Position numbers and translations under genes: made by a program. Below are positions 17,810 through 25,783 of a stretch of 64,000 bases of DNA, one piece after another (position 1 is the stretch's first letter; each line of letters begins with the position of its first letter). This DNA comes from an uncultured Pelagibacteraceae bacterium (lineage in GTDB: Bacteria; Pseudomonadota; Alphaproteobacteria; Pelagibacterales; Pelagibacteraceae): the NCBI GenBank assembly GCA_902537555.1, contig CACBBR010000003.1:40309-104308 (forward strand), given 5' to 3'. The notes under the pieces were generated by a model, which saw nothing but the letters and a program-made list of their open reading frames with translations, did no database searches and had not been told where the DNA came from.

Positions 17810-18834
17810 GGATTAGGATATTTTTTTTGTACATCATTTATTTCTTTAATTACTTCACTATCAAGGTTCACTTTTACACTTTCTACGTTAGTTTTCAACT
17901 GCTCCATAGTTGTTGCTCCAATTATCACGCTCGTCATAAAGTCTTGGACTTCACAGAATTTTATGGACATTTGACTCATATCTAGATCATATTTCTGACT
18001 AATTTTGTAATAATCTTCAACTGCATTTTCCATATTTGGCTTTCTATATCTTGTCCAAAAATCAAAATCTCTCTCCATTCTTGAACCTTTAGGAAACTGT
18101 TTATTTCTATATTTCCCACTTAGATAACCACTTGCAAGTGGTGAATAAGCTAAACATCCGATGTTCTCTCTTATTGATACTTCAGCTAGCCCTACTTCAT
18201 ATGATCTATTTAAAAGACTGTATGGGTTTTGAATTGCCATCATTCTTGGAAGGCCTTTATCTTTTGCAAGTTGAAGATAATTCATCACCCCCCATGGAGT
18301 TTCATTTGATAGACCAACATATCTAATTTTGCCTTGTTCTATAAATTTTTTTAAGTTCTCTAAAACATCTTCAAATTTATTCCAGTCATTTTCTTTGTGC
18401 TTGTAACCCAATTTTCCAAAATTATTTACGTTTCTTTCAGGCCAATGTAATTGATAAAGATCAATATAATCGGTTTTTAATCTTTTTAGACTTCCGTGAA
18501 GAGCATCCTCTAAGTTTTTTCCAGTAAAACTATTTTCTCCATTTCTCATATATTTTCTGCTAGGGCCACCTACTTTGGATGCTAGTATTATATCTTTTCT
18601 TTTTTTTGTTTTCTCAAACCAATTTCCAATAATAGTTTCTGTATGACCATATGTTTCAGCTTTTGGCGGAACTGCATAGAGTTCAGCAGTATCCCAAAAA
18701 TTAACCCCATTTTCTGAAGAGAAATTCATTTGCTCAAAAGCCTCACTTTGGGTATTTTGTTCACCCCAAGTCATTGTCCCAAGACAGATTGTGCTCACAT
18801 TTATGTCAGTATTTCCTAGTTTTTTATAATTCAT
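17800..18834 (-). CDS. Aldo/keto reductase, Tas-like
   Basis: A 344-residue NADPH-dependent oxidoreductase of the (beta/alpha)8 AKR fold. It shows GTMTWGEQNTQSEAFEQMNF near residues 20-39, the catalytic region NFWDTAELYAVPP near 45-57 with Asp and Tyr, ASKVGGPSRKY with the Lys, and QLHWPERN with the His. The C-terminal phosphate-binding segment is SVIIGATTMEQLKTNVES. The sequence is closest to the Tas/YajO group. The physiological substrate is unknown; members often reduce aldehydes. It heads the minus-strand run leading into the IalB-like gene and argG. Confidence 0.9.
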   Translation of the reverse strand: MNYKKLGNTDINVSTICLGTMTWGEQNTQSEAFEQMNFSSENGVNFWDTAELYAVPPKAETYGHTETIIGNWFEKTKKRKDIILASKVGGPSRKYMRNGENSFTGKNLEDALHGSLKRLKTDYIDLYQLHWPERNVNNFGKLGYKHKENDWNKFEDVLENLKKFIEQGKIRYVGLSNETPWGVMNYLQLAKDKGLPRMMAIQNPYSLLNRSYEVGLAEVSIRENIGCLAYSPLASGYLSGKYRNKQFPKGSRMERDFDFWTRYRKPNMENAVEDYYKISQKYDLDMSQMSIKFCEVQDFMTSVIIGATTMEQLKTNVESVKVNLDSEVIKEINDVQKKYPNPCP

Positions 18835-18844
18835 GCTCAGTTAT

Positions 18845-18862
18845 ATGTAATGTTTGTTACAT
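18845..18862. promoter_or_regulatory. Inverted repeat ATGTAA-N6-TTACAT upstream of aldo/keto reductase and BI-1 gene
   Basis: The 76-nt divergent gap between 18834 and 18911 holds a perfect 6-bp inverted repeat with a 6-nt spacer. It could be an operator serving either gene. The evidence is symmetry and position only. Confidence 0.25.
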
Positions 18863-18910
18863 TTATTTTGACGACTTGAAAATCTCAAAAAAAAAACTTA
18901 TATAAATATA

Positions 18911-19669
18911 ATGGAATTCAATAAAGAAAATATTCTAAGAAAAGCAACTACCGCCAAACAAACAGTTGTTATGGATGAAGGCCTAAGAGCCTACATGTTA
19001 AAAGTCTATAATTATATGGCTTCTGGTGTTTTACTTACTGGAGTTTTATCACTAATTTGTTTTAAATTATCTGCTGTTACAGACCCAAATGGTACTTTAA
19101 TTGGTGTTACGCAATTTGGTAACGCTATTTACAATTCAGGGTTAAAATGGATAGTGATGCTAGCACCTTTAGGGATAGTTTTTTATATGAGTTTTGGTAT
19201 TAACAAAATGAGTGCAGCTAAAGCCCAGGGAACTTTTTGGGTTTTTGCAGCATTAATGGGTCTGTCTCTATCCTCAATTTTTTTAGTTTATACAGAAAAA
19301 AGTATTGCAAGAGTATTTTTCATTACCGCAGGTACATTTGGAGCAATGAGTATATACGGTTACACAACAAAAAGAGATTTAACGAAACTTGGCTCGTTTC
19401 TAATAATGGGATTAATTGGAATTATTATCGCTTCTTTAGTGAATTTATTTTTGAAATCTCCAATGATGTATTTTGTTATTTCAATACTTGGAGTTTTGAT
19501 TTTTGTTGGTTTAACTGCATACGATACGCAAAAAATCAAAAATATGTATGCAGCATCTGATAGCGGAGAGGTTATGGGTAAAAAAGCAGTAATGGGTGCC
19601 CTAACTTTATATCTAGATTTTATAAATCTTTTTATAATGCTTTTAAGATTATTTGGTCAAAGAAGATAA
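18911..19669 (+). CDS. Bax inhibitor-1/YccA family membrane protein
   Basis: A 252-residue protein with about seven membrane helices. The N-terminal DEGLRAYMLKVYNYMASGVL near residues 23-42, the central FGAMSIYGYTTKRDLTKLGS and the C-terminal FVGLTAYDTQKIKNMY with LYLDFINLFIMLLRLFG are typical of alphaproteobacterial BI-1/YccA proteins. Homologues are pH-sensitive calcium leak channels or FtsH modulators; the bacterial role in SAR11 is unknown. A single-gene unit ending 3 nt from the convergent DUF2794 gene. Confidence 0.93.
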   Translation: MEFNKENILRKATTAKQTVVMDEGLRAYMLKVYNYMASGVLLTGVLSLICFKLSAVTDPNGTLIGVTQFGNAIYNSGLKWIVMLAPLGIVFYMSFGINKMSAAKAQGTFWVFAALMGLSLSSIFLVYTEKSIARVFFITAGTFGAMSIYGYTTKRDLTKLGSFLIMGLIGIIIASLVNLFLKSPMMYFVISILGVLIFVGLTAYDTQKIKNMYAASDSGEVMGKKAVMGALTLYLDFINLFIMLLRLFGQRR

Positions 19670-19672
19670 GGT

Positions 19673-20011
19673 CTAAATTTTTTTCCAATCAACTTTATTT
19701 AAGAGTATTTTTAAATCGTAAGAATTTTTTAAAATTTTACCATTAGTATCTGTAATTAAATATTTTAGATTTTTGTTTGATGGTTTAAAATTTTTACAAA
19801 TTTTATAAATTGCTTTTTCAGCTGCATTTTTAAAAACGCTGAAACTTACCTGTTTTCCTGAAATAGAAAGACCATAGTCTTTCCAATTTCCTGAGGAAAC
19901 CATTTTTGCATAAAGATCTAATATAATTTTTAACTCAGTTCTTTCAAAAAAAAGTTTTTTGTTTTCATCTTTATTAACATTATTTACTACTAGTTTTAAG
20001 TTTCTATTCAT
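19673..20011 (-). CDS. DUF2794 protein
   Basis: A 112-residue protein matching the DUF2794 pattern known from alphaproteobacteria: FFERTELKIILDLYAKMVSS near residues 21-40, then GNWKDYGLSISGKQVSFSVF, EKAIYKICKNFKP and a closing NSYDLKILLNKVDW. The function of the family is unknown. It overlaps the yciB-like gene by 8 nt, so the two are translationally linked. It converges on the BI-1 gene with 3 nt between stops. Confidence 0.82.
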   Translation of the reverse strand: MNRNLKLVVNNVNKDENKKLFFERTELKIILDLYAKMVSSGNWKDYGLSISGKQVSFSVFKNAAEKAIYKICKNFKPSNKNLKYLITDTNGKILKNSYDLKILLNKVDWKKI

Positions 20012-20588
20012 TTAATTTGTATTTATTTATAAGACCAATTTGAAAAGCTGTAAAAATAAAGGTTATAGGCAACATTCCCCAAACTTTAAAGTTGACCCAA
20101 AATTCTTCTGATTGAGTTCTCCATATTATTTCATTCAATATGGCTAGTCCAAAAAAGAAGTATGTCCATCTTTTATTTAAAATCTCCCATCCTTCATCAC
20201 TTAACGGCATGGATTTCCCAAGTAATTTTTTTAAAACTGGTTCGTTGGTGAAGTATTTTCCGAACATTAATGAAAGACCAAACAAAATATTTATTATTGT
20301 TGGTTTCATGTAGATAAATATAGGATCATCAAAATAAATTGTTAAACCACCAAATAGTGTAATTAATATTCCACTAATTAGCGGTACTTTTGGAATTGTT
20401 TTTTCAACAATCCACATAATTAAAACTGCTATGATAGTTGCAACTATAAGTGGAGGTATTGCAACAATTAAGTTTTTGTCATTATTATAATAAAAATAAA
20501 AAAATATTACCAAAGGCCCTAAATCAGTAACAAATTTTAAAACAGATTTATTCACTGCTACATAATAGCAGAATAATAAAACAATCAT
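20004..20588 (-). CDS. yciB: Inner membrane-spanning protein YciB (septation protein A family)
   Basis: A protein of up to 194 residues with five to six membrane helices. Family segments are FVTDLGPLVIFFYFYYNN near residues 19-36, GILITLFGGLTIYFDDPIFI near 73-92, MKPTIINILFGLSLMFGKYF, KLLGKSMPLSDEGWEILNKR and the diagnostic FWVNFKVWGMLPITFIFT. YciB acts in envelope and septum integrity. The ATG start adds 11 residues (MIVLLFCYYVA) not expected from the family. A GTG at 20555 would give the usual N-terminus, so the true start is uncertain. It is divergent from hspQ. Confidence 0.9.
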   Translation of the reverse strand: MIVLLFCYYVAVNKSVLKFVTDLGPLVIFFYFYYNNDKNLIVAIPPLIVATIIAVLIMWIVEKTIPKVPLISGILITLFGGLTIYFDDPIFIYMKPTIINILFGLSLMFGKYFTNEPVLKKLLGKSMPLSDEGWEILNKRWTYFFFGLAILNEIIWRTQSEEFWVNFKVWGMLPITFIFTAFQIGLINKYKLNE

Positions 20589-20632
20589 ATTTTTTTTATT
20601 GATTTTTATTTTTAAATATCCATATTTATTAG

Positions 20633-20953
20633 GTGACTATTCAAAAAGGAAAATTTTCAATTGGAGACGTTGTAAAACATAAGCACTTCGACTTCAGAGG
20701 TGTAATTTATGATGTAGATTTTGAGTTTAATAACTCTGAGGAGTGGTATCAATCTATACCAAAAAACGTTAGACCTAGAAAAGACCAACCTTTCTATCAT
20801 TTGTTAGCTGAGAATGATGAAATAACATACGAAGCATATGTTTCTGAGCAAAATCTATTAGTAGATGACTCTGATGAGCCCATTAAACACCCATTAATAA
20901 ATGAAATATTTTCAGGAAAAAGAGGCTCTAGTTATTTCAAGCCCTCTAACTAG
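20633..20953 (+). CDS. hspQ: Heat shock protein HspQ (hemimethylated DNA-binding, YccV-like)
   Basis: A 106-residue protein starting at GTG. It carries the YccV/HspQ fold: FSIGDVVKHKHFDFRGVIYD near residues 8-27, then EWYQSIPKNVRPRKDQPFYH near 36-55 and YEAYVSEQNLLVDD. HspQ homologues act as Lon protease specificity enhancers in enterobacteria and bind hemimethylated DNA. The role in SAR11 is inferred only from family. The stop is followed by a 186-nt gap with strong inverted repeats. Confidence 0.9.
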   Translation: MTIQKGKFSIGDVVKHKHFDFRGVIYDVDFEFNNSEEWYQSIPKNVRPRKDQPFYHLLAENDEITYEAYVSEQNLLVDDSDEPIKHPLINEIFSGKRGSSYFKPSN

Positions 20954-21139
20954 ACACAATTACATCTTTTAAACACATTTCGTGCAAATCTTCGACATAC
21001 ATGAAGCTTAAAATATTTAGATATTTTGACCAAGGATGCTTAATTTATCCATTTATTTATCTCCCTCTGTGTTCTTGGTCAGAATAACCCAGCATAAAAA
21101 TTTTAAAAATTTTTTAATTTGATATAGATAACTAAAAAA
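20954..21139 (+). ncRNA. Gap between hspQ and ccmC with a long imperfect hairpin; possible small RNA or leader
   Basis: This 186-nt stretch has no convincing gene. It holds a 12-bp stem (11 Watson-Crick pairs plus one G-U) pairing 21023-21034 with 21074-21085 around a 39-nt loop. The stem may extend outward, because 21011-21020 and 21092-21104 are partly complementary, leaving a bubble around AACCCAGC (21086-21093). A small CTTC/GAAG hairpin lies upstream (20991-21007), and A/T tracts follow at 21095-21120. A rod with a central bubble resembles 6S RNA in outline, but I found no conserved 6S sequence. It could be a ccm leader, a terminator region or an sRNA. The strand is not certain. Confidence 0.35.
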
Positions 21140-21847
21140 ATGTTAAATTATATTAAACCAAAAAACCTAATTCAGATTATCAATAGATCTCAAAAATTTG
21201 TTTTCATTGTATTTACTTTAATCTTAATTCTTGGACTTGTTGAAGCTTTAATCCTTTCACCAGAAGATTATAAACAAAGTGACTCTGTTAGAATTATGTA
21301 CGTACATGTTCCTGCTGCTTGGATCTCTCTAGGAATTTTTTCATTAATATCAGTTTTATCTTTCGGTATTATTATTTTTAAAAATAAGGATTTTTCACTA
21401 ATTACTAAAAGTTTAGCTCCATCAGGATTTGTATTTAATATAATCGCTCTAGTTACCGGATCAATATGGGGAAAACCTACCTGGGGAACGTGGTGGGCAT
21501 GGGATGCAAGAATTACATCCATGTTATTATTAGCAATATTCTATTTAATGTTTATTTTGTCTTGGAGAATTGCGGGAACTGAGGATAAAGCTGTAAAATT
21601 AAGTTCCTATATTGCTATATTTGGAGTTATTAATGTTCCAATTATTAAATTTTCTGTCGATTGGTGGTCTACTCTTCATCAACCAGCTTCAATAAATCTA
21701 CTTAAAGAAACAACAATTCATTCATCAATGCTGCTTCCTTTGGGAATAATGACTGCGGCATTTGCACTTTTTTCACTTTTGATATTTTTGATGAAATATA
21801 ATACAGAACTGATAAAAATTAAGAATAAAGGTTTAGATAGATTATGA
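21140..21847 (+). CDS. ccmC: Heme exporter protein CcmC
   Basis: A 235-residue inner-membrane protein that hands heme to CcmE in System I cytochrome c maturation. It has six hydrophobic helices and the tryptophan-rich WWD heme-handling loop GKPTWGTWWAWDARITS near residues 110-126. Conserved histidines lie in MYVHVPAAW (near 53-61) and WWSTLHQPAS (near 174-183), expected to ligate heme. It opens the ccmCDEFGH run, with the ccmD start overlapping its stop by 4 nt (ATGA). Confidence 0.96.
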   Translation: MLNYIKPKNLIQIINRSQKFVFIVFTLILILGLVEALILSPEDYKQSDSVRIMYVHVPAAWISLGIFSLISVLSFGIIIFKNKDFSLITKSLAPSGFVFNIIALVTGSIWGKPTWGTWWAWDARITSMLLLAIFYLMFILSWRIAGTEDKAVKLSSYIAIFGVINVPIIKFSVDWWSTLHQPASINLLKETTIHSSMLLPLGIMTAAFALFSLLIFLMKYNTELIKIKNKGLDRL

Positions 21848-22077
21848 TTCAAAACGTTTTATACATGAATGGGTACGGCTTATACGTATGGTCTTCTTTT
21901 GTGTTTACTTTATCTTGTTTTTGGATTTTACATTCAGTTATTAAGCTTCAGTTAATTAAAGAGCAGAAAAAATTTGAAGCAAAATTTGAAAGTTTAGATA
22001 TAGAGAAAGTAGAAAAAGCAAAAAAACAAGAAACTTTCAAAGAAATTTTAGCTACTTCATCAGTTTCTAAGATTTAA
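21844..22077 (+). CDS. ccmD: Heme exporter protein CcmD
   Basis: A 77-residue protein with one membrane helix (about residues 13-34). The start MNGYGLYVWSSFVFTLSCF is typical of CcmD, and a cytoplasmic, charged tail follows. CcmD stabilises the CcmC-CcmE complex and helps release holo-CcmE. The call rests on the pattern and on its position between ccmC and ccmE. The tail is longer than in many CcmD proteins. ATGA overlap with ccmC. Confidence 0.88.
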   Translation: MIQNVLYMNGYGLYVWSSFVFTLSCFWILHSVIKLQLIKEQKKFEAKFESLDIEKVEKAKKQETFKEILATSSVSKI

Positions 22078-22089
22078 TTACATATTTTC

Positions 22090-22509
22090 ATGTATGGTAA
22101 AAAAGTAAAATTAAGAGCTGTTTTTATATTATCAATATTTATTTCTTTAATTCTCGTTTCTTTTTTAATTATAAAATCACTGGAAGAAAATGTAGTTTAT
22201 TTTAAATCACCAACAGAAATCAAAGTACTTTCTGAAATCACAAAAAAAAAAATTAGAGTTGGTGGAATGGTAAAAAAAAATTCAATTAATATAAATCAAT
22301 CTGAAGTAAATTTTGTGATAACTGATTTTAAAAACGAGCTTATAGTAAATTATAAAGGCTCAATACCAAATTTGTTTGAGGAAGAAAAAGGAGTTGTCGC
22401 TGAGGGATTTCTTCAAGATAGAAATTATTTTAAGGCGGTGAAAATTTTGGCAAAGCATGATGAAAACTATATGCCCCCAGAGGTAGCAGAATCTTTGAAA
22501 GAAAATTAG
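22090..22509 (+). CDS. ccmE: Cytochrome c-type biogenesis heme chaperone CcmE
   Basis: A 139-residue periplasmic heme chaperone anchored by one N-terminal helix (about residues 9-29). The OB-fold domain shows [12 protein letters not shown] and [13 protein letters not shown]. His123 in [10 protein letters not shown] is the covalent heme attachment site and Tyr127 the usual axial ligand. It is preceded by ccmD (12 nt gap) and followed by ccmF (1 nt gap). Confidence 0.97.
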   Translation: MYGKKVKLRAVFILSIFISLILVSFLIIKSLEENVVYFKSPTEIKVLSEITKKKIRVGGMVKKNSININQSEVNFVITDFKNELIVNYKGSIPNLFEEEKGVVAEGFLQDRNYFKAVKILAKHDENYMPPEVAESLKEN

Positions 22510-22510
22510 A

Positions 22511-24382
22511 ATGGTCAATCAACTAGGCAATTACTCTTTATATATAGCTTTATTAATTTCGATTTTTATAATTATAAAAACCTCATTATCGTTCAGAAAT
22601 TCCTCTAATGTTTTGAGTGGCAATATTTTTTCGTTAATATCCGTACAATCTTTAATGGTTATAATTAGTTTCCTAACTTTAATTTACGCTTTTGTAACAT
22701 CAGACTTTAGTAACGAGACAGTTTACAACAACTCTCACACTACAAAACCCCTATTCTATAAAATTTCAGGAACGTGGGGTAATCATGAGGGAAGTTTGCT
22801 TTTATGGTTATTAGTATTAACAATTTTTTTATTTTTGTTTACAATAGACTCAAAAAGTCTTTCTCAAAGATATAGAACTCTCACATTATTTTTTCAAGAA
22901 ATAATAATTTTTGGTTTTCTTCTATTTATACTTTTCACATCCAATCCTTTTGCAAATATATTTCCAATTCCATCTGAAGGAACAGGATTAAATCCAATAT
23001 TACAAGATCCTGCTTTAGCAATTCATCCACCCATCTTATATTTAGGTTATGTTGGAACCTCTATTATATTTTCATCCGCTTTGGGGGCTATTATATCAGG
23101 CTCAATAAATAAATCTTGGGCAAGTCATATTAAAAGATGGGTTTTAATTTCGTGGGTATTTTTATCTATTGGTATTCTCTTAGGATCTATATGGGCATAT
23201 TACGAATTAGGATGGGGAGGTTTTTGGTTTTGGGACCCTGTTGAAAACGTATCATTAATGCCTTGGCTTTGCCTGACAGCATTATTACACACAGTTTTTA
23301 CTTTAGAGAAACGAGGAACATTTCAATCATGGGCAATAATTTTATCAATTACAACTTTTTCATTAAGTATGAGTGGAACTTTTTTAGTTAGATCTGGAAT
23401 TTTAAATTCAATTCATACTTTTGCAAACGATCCATCACGTGGAGTGTTTATTTTGTGTTTTTTATTTGTGTTAATTTTTATCTCTATATTTATTTATTTT
23501 TTTTATCAAAAAACTATTACAGTCGGCTCAACCAAAACTTTTTTAATAAGCAAAGAAACTGCTGTATTAATTAATAATTTATTCATGATGTTTTTTTTAT
23601 CAGTAGTTTTGATTGGTACAGTTTATCCAATTTTTTTAGAGGTAATTAACAACGAAAAAATTTCGATCGGACCACCTTTTTACCATAAATTAATTATCCC
23701 ATTCTTAATTCCATTTTTATTTTTTATGGCGATCGGACCTAATATTAAATGGATAAAAGATAAGATAGGAAAGATATCTTTAAAAGATATCTTTATCTTT
23801 ATAATATCAATAGTAATTTCTTATATTTTTGTAAATAAATTTGGCGTTTCTTATCTTCTATCTCTTCCTCTATTTATTTTCAGTTTATTTTTATTTTTTG
23901 TGACAATTAGAGATTTTTTTGGAAAAAATATTAATATATCTCAAAAAATCTCTCATTTTGGTTTCAGTCTGTTAATTTTAAGTATTTTATTGAATGGTGT
24001 GTTGGCCAAAGAACATTCATCAAACATGAGAGTTGGAGATGAAATAAAATTTTTAGATAAAATAATTCAATTTCAAAAGATTGAAGTAATTAAAAAACAA
24101 AATTATCAAACATTAATTGGCAAATTTAATATTGTTGATAAAAATAATTCATTAAGTTTAAAACCTGAAATTAGAATTTATGACCAACCTAAAACCATTA
24201 CCAGCGAAGCCGATATTTCCTCTACAATTTTCGCTGATAATTTTTTAGTATTTAATATTATTAAAAACGATGGTTTTTATAACGTACGATATCAAATTAA
24301 ACCATTTATGATTTGGATTTGGATTTCAGTATTATTAATTTCATTGGGTGGGATATTAAGCTTAAAGAAAAAAAATGTCTAA
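22511..24382 (+). CDS. ccmF: Cytochrome c-type biogenesis protein CcmF
   Basis: A 623-residue membrane protein with about 14-15 helices that ligates heme to apocytochromes with CcmH. The WWD-type loop GWGGFWFWDPVENVSLMPWL is near residues 235-254. The conserved motifs GTWGNHEGSLLLWLL near 88-102 and HPPILYLGYVGTS near 172-184 with their histidines are present. Its stop overlaps ccmG by 8 nt. Confidence 0.96.
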   Translation: MVNQLGNYSLYIALLISIFIIIKTSLSFRNSSNVLSGNIFSLISVQSLMVIISFLTLIYAFVTSDFSNETVYNNSHTTKPLFYKISGTWGNHEGSLLLWLLVLTIFLFLFTIDSKSLSQRYRTLTLFFQEIIIFGFLLFILFTSNPFANIFPIPSEGTGLNPILQDPALAIHPPILYLGYVGTSIIFSSALGAIISGSINKSWASHIKRWVLISWVFLSIGILLGSIWAYYELGWGGFWFWDPVENVSLMPWLCLTALLHTVFTLEKRGTFQSWAIILSITTFSLSMSGTFLVRSGILNSIHTFANDPSRGVFILCFLFVLIFISIFIYFFYQKTITVGSTKTFLISKETAVLINNLFMMFFLSVVLIGTVYPIFLEVINNEKISIGPPFYHKLIIPFLIPFLFFMAIGPNIKWIKDKIGKISLKDIFIFIISIVISYIFVNKFGVSYLLSLPLFIFSLFLFFVTIRDFFGKNINISQKISHFGFSLLILSILLNGVLAKEHSSNMRVGDEIKFLDKIIQFQKIEVIKKQNYQTLIGKFNIVDKNNSLSLKPEIRIYDQPKTITSEADISSTIFADNFLVFNIIKNDGFYNVRYQIKPFMIWIWISVLLISLGGILSLKKKNV

Positions 24383-24899
24383 AAATATAAAATTAATCAG
24401 TATAGTTTTATTTACACTGTTTTCTTTTTTCATACTCTTAAAGGGGTTAGACAAATCAAATATTTATTCTCCAGAAATTAAAGAGAGCAATGTTGATTTC
24501 AATTTTAAAGCAAAATATCTTTTTTCTGAAGAAGAAGTTTTTATAAATGAACTGCTAAATAATGAGGGTATGTCTTTAATTAATATATGGGCTTCCTGGT
24601 GCTCACCTTGTCGGGATGAGCATGCGTATTTATTAAATTTAAAATCTTTAAACAAATTAAGTATTATAGGTATTAATTATAAAGACGATGAAAAAAATGC
24701 TAAACAATTTCTTAGTGAACTTGGAAATCCTTATACAAATATAATTATTGACCCCAAAGGGATTAATTCAATTGAATTTGGTGCGTTTGGTGTACCTGAA
24801 ACTTATTTGATTGATAATAAATCTAAATTGATTATTCAAAAATTTATTGGTCCTTTAGATGATAAGGCATTTGCGAAAATTATTAATATAGTTCAATGA
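24375..24899 (+). CDS. ccmG: Thiol:disulfide interchange protein CcmG/DsbE
   Basis: A 174-residue periplasmic thioredoxin-like protein with one N-terminal membrane anchor (about residues 6-24). The active site WASWCSPCR places the redox cysteines at 76 and 79. The later GAFGVPETYLIDNKS has the cis-proline and the GVPET motif diagnostic of the CcmG group. It keeps apocytochrome cysteines reduced. Its stop overlaps the ccmH start by 4 nt. Confidence 0.95.
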   Translation: MSKNIKLISIVLFTLFSFFILLKGLDKSNIYSPEIKESNVDFNFKAKYLFSEEEVFINELLNNEGMSLINIWASWCSPCRDEHAYLLNLKSLNKLSIIGINYKDDEKNAKQFLSELGNPYTNIIIDPKGINSIEFGAFGVPETYLIDNKSKLIIQKFIGPLDDKAFAKIINIVQ

Positions 24900-25261
24900 A
24901 AAAGATGAAAATTTTGTTCAGATTGCTAATTACTTTAATATTCTTTCAAAATTATTCTTTAGCTGAGAACTCCCAAGAAGTTGACAAAATTTCGAAAAAT
25001 CTAAGATGCTTAATTTGTCAAGGACAATCAGTTTATGATTCTCAATCGGATTTTGCATTAAGTATGAAAATTCTAATACAAAATAAAATTGATGAAGGTA
25101 AAAATGATGAACAAATCTATGAATATCTTAAAGCTAAATATGGCGAATGGATAGTTTATGATCCAGAAGTTAATAAAAATACAATTTTACTGTGGGTATT
25201 ACCTTTGATTTTGTTTGTTTTTGGCGGTATTCTAATTCTGAGAAAAGTATCTATAAAGTAG
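24896..25261 (+). CDS. ccmH: Cytochrome c-type biogenesis protein CcmH
   Basis: A 121-residue protein with a signal peptide ending near SLAEN (residue 24). It has the CcmH redox motif LRCLICQGQSVYDS with Cys38 and Cys41, and a C-terminal membrane helix near residues 97-115. It reduces apocytochrome c for heme attachment with CcmF. This is the short alphaproteobacterial form, lacking the CcmI-like TPR domain. No ccmI, ccmA or ccmB lies in the window. Confidence 0.95.
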   Translation: MKKMKILFRLLITLIFFQNYSLAENSQEVDKISKNLRCLICQGQSVYDSQSDFALSMKILIQNKIDEGKNDEQIYEYLKAKYGEWIVYDPEVNKNTILLWVLPLILFVFGGILILRKVSIK

Positions 25262-25273
25262 ATACAATTATTT

Positions 25274-25774
25274 ATGAATATCATTTTAAAAATATTTTTA
25301 ATTTATTTTTTACTAGTATTTAATCTAGCGAAAGCAGATGGACATAATTCTAATGAAAATTGGAGTTTTTATACTGGAACTTTTGATTTTAGTGATGATG
25401 GAAAAAAAGCTACCTTATTTGGTGTACAACATATCAATACTGGAAAAAATAAAGAAAGTTTTTTAGGAACACTTCAACCAGTAACGGGTTTAATGGTAAC
25501 AGCTGATAATGCTGCATATATTTATACAGGTTTTCAGATTTACAATGAGGGACCACTAAAATTTACCCCAAGTTTCACACCTGGATTGTACTCCGAGGGA
25601 GATGGTAAAGATTTAGGGCATGTGATTGAGTTTAAAACTGAAATTCAAATATCTTATGAATTTACAAATAATAGCGAAATAGCAGTCTCATATAATCATA
25701 TATCTAATGCTAGTCTTGGCGATAAGAATCCTGGGGCAAATAGTTATATGTTTAATTATATAAAAAAATTTTAA
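25274..25774 (+). CDS. PagL-like lipid A 3-O-deacylase (acyloxyacyl hydrolase family)
   Basis: A 166-residue protein with a signal peptide cleaved near residue 21 (NLAKA). It is predicted as an outer-membrane beta-barrel: alternating strands throughout and a C-terminal aromatic residue (IKKF). The PagL active-site block is visible as SYNHISNASLGDKNPGANS, giving His142 and Ser144 of the catalytic triad. The position expected for the catalytic Glu, 14 residues after the His, reads Asn156. Activity on lipid A is therefore uncertain. It lies 12 nt after ccmH and 9 nt before the first FMN dehydrogenase. Confidence 0.8.
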   Translation: MNIILKIFLIYFLLVFNLAKADGHNSNENWSFYTGTFDFSDDGKKATLFGVQHINTGKNKESFLGTLQPVTGLMVTADNAAYIYTGFQIYNEGPLKFTPSFTPGLYSEGDGKDLGHVIEFKTEIQISYEFTNNSEIAVSYNHISNASLGDKNPGANSYMFNYIKKF

Positions 25775-25783
25775 TTTAAGGAT

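Noticed and set aside
19237..19560. 107-codon frame on the plus strand in another frame of the BI-1 gene
   Set aside because: It is an out-of-frame shadow of a well-supported membrane protein gene with no start signal.
21001..21087. 28-codon frame in the hspQ-ccmC gap (MKLKIFRYFDQG start)
   Set aside because: No ribosome site, no sensible protein features, and it lies across the arms of the inverted repeat.
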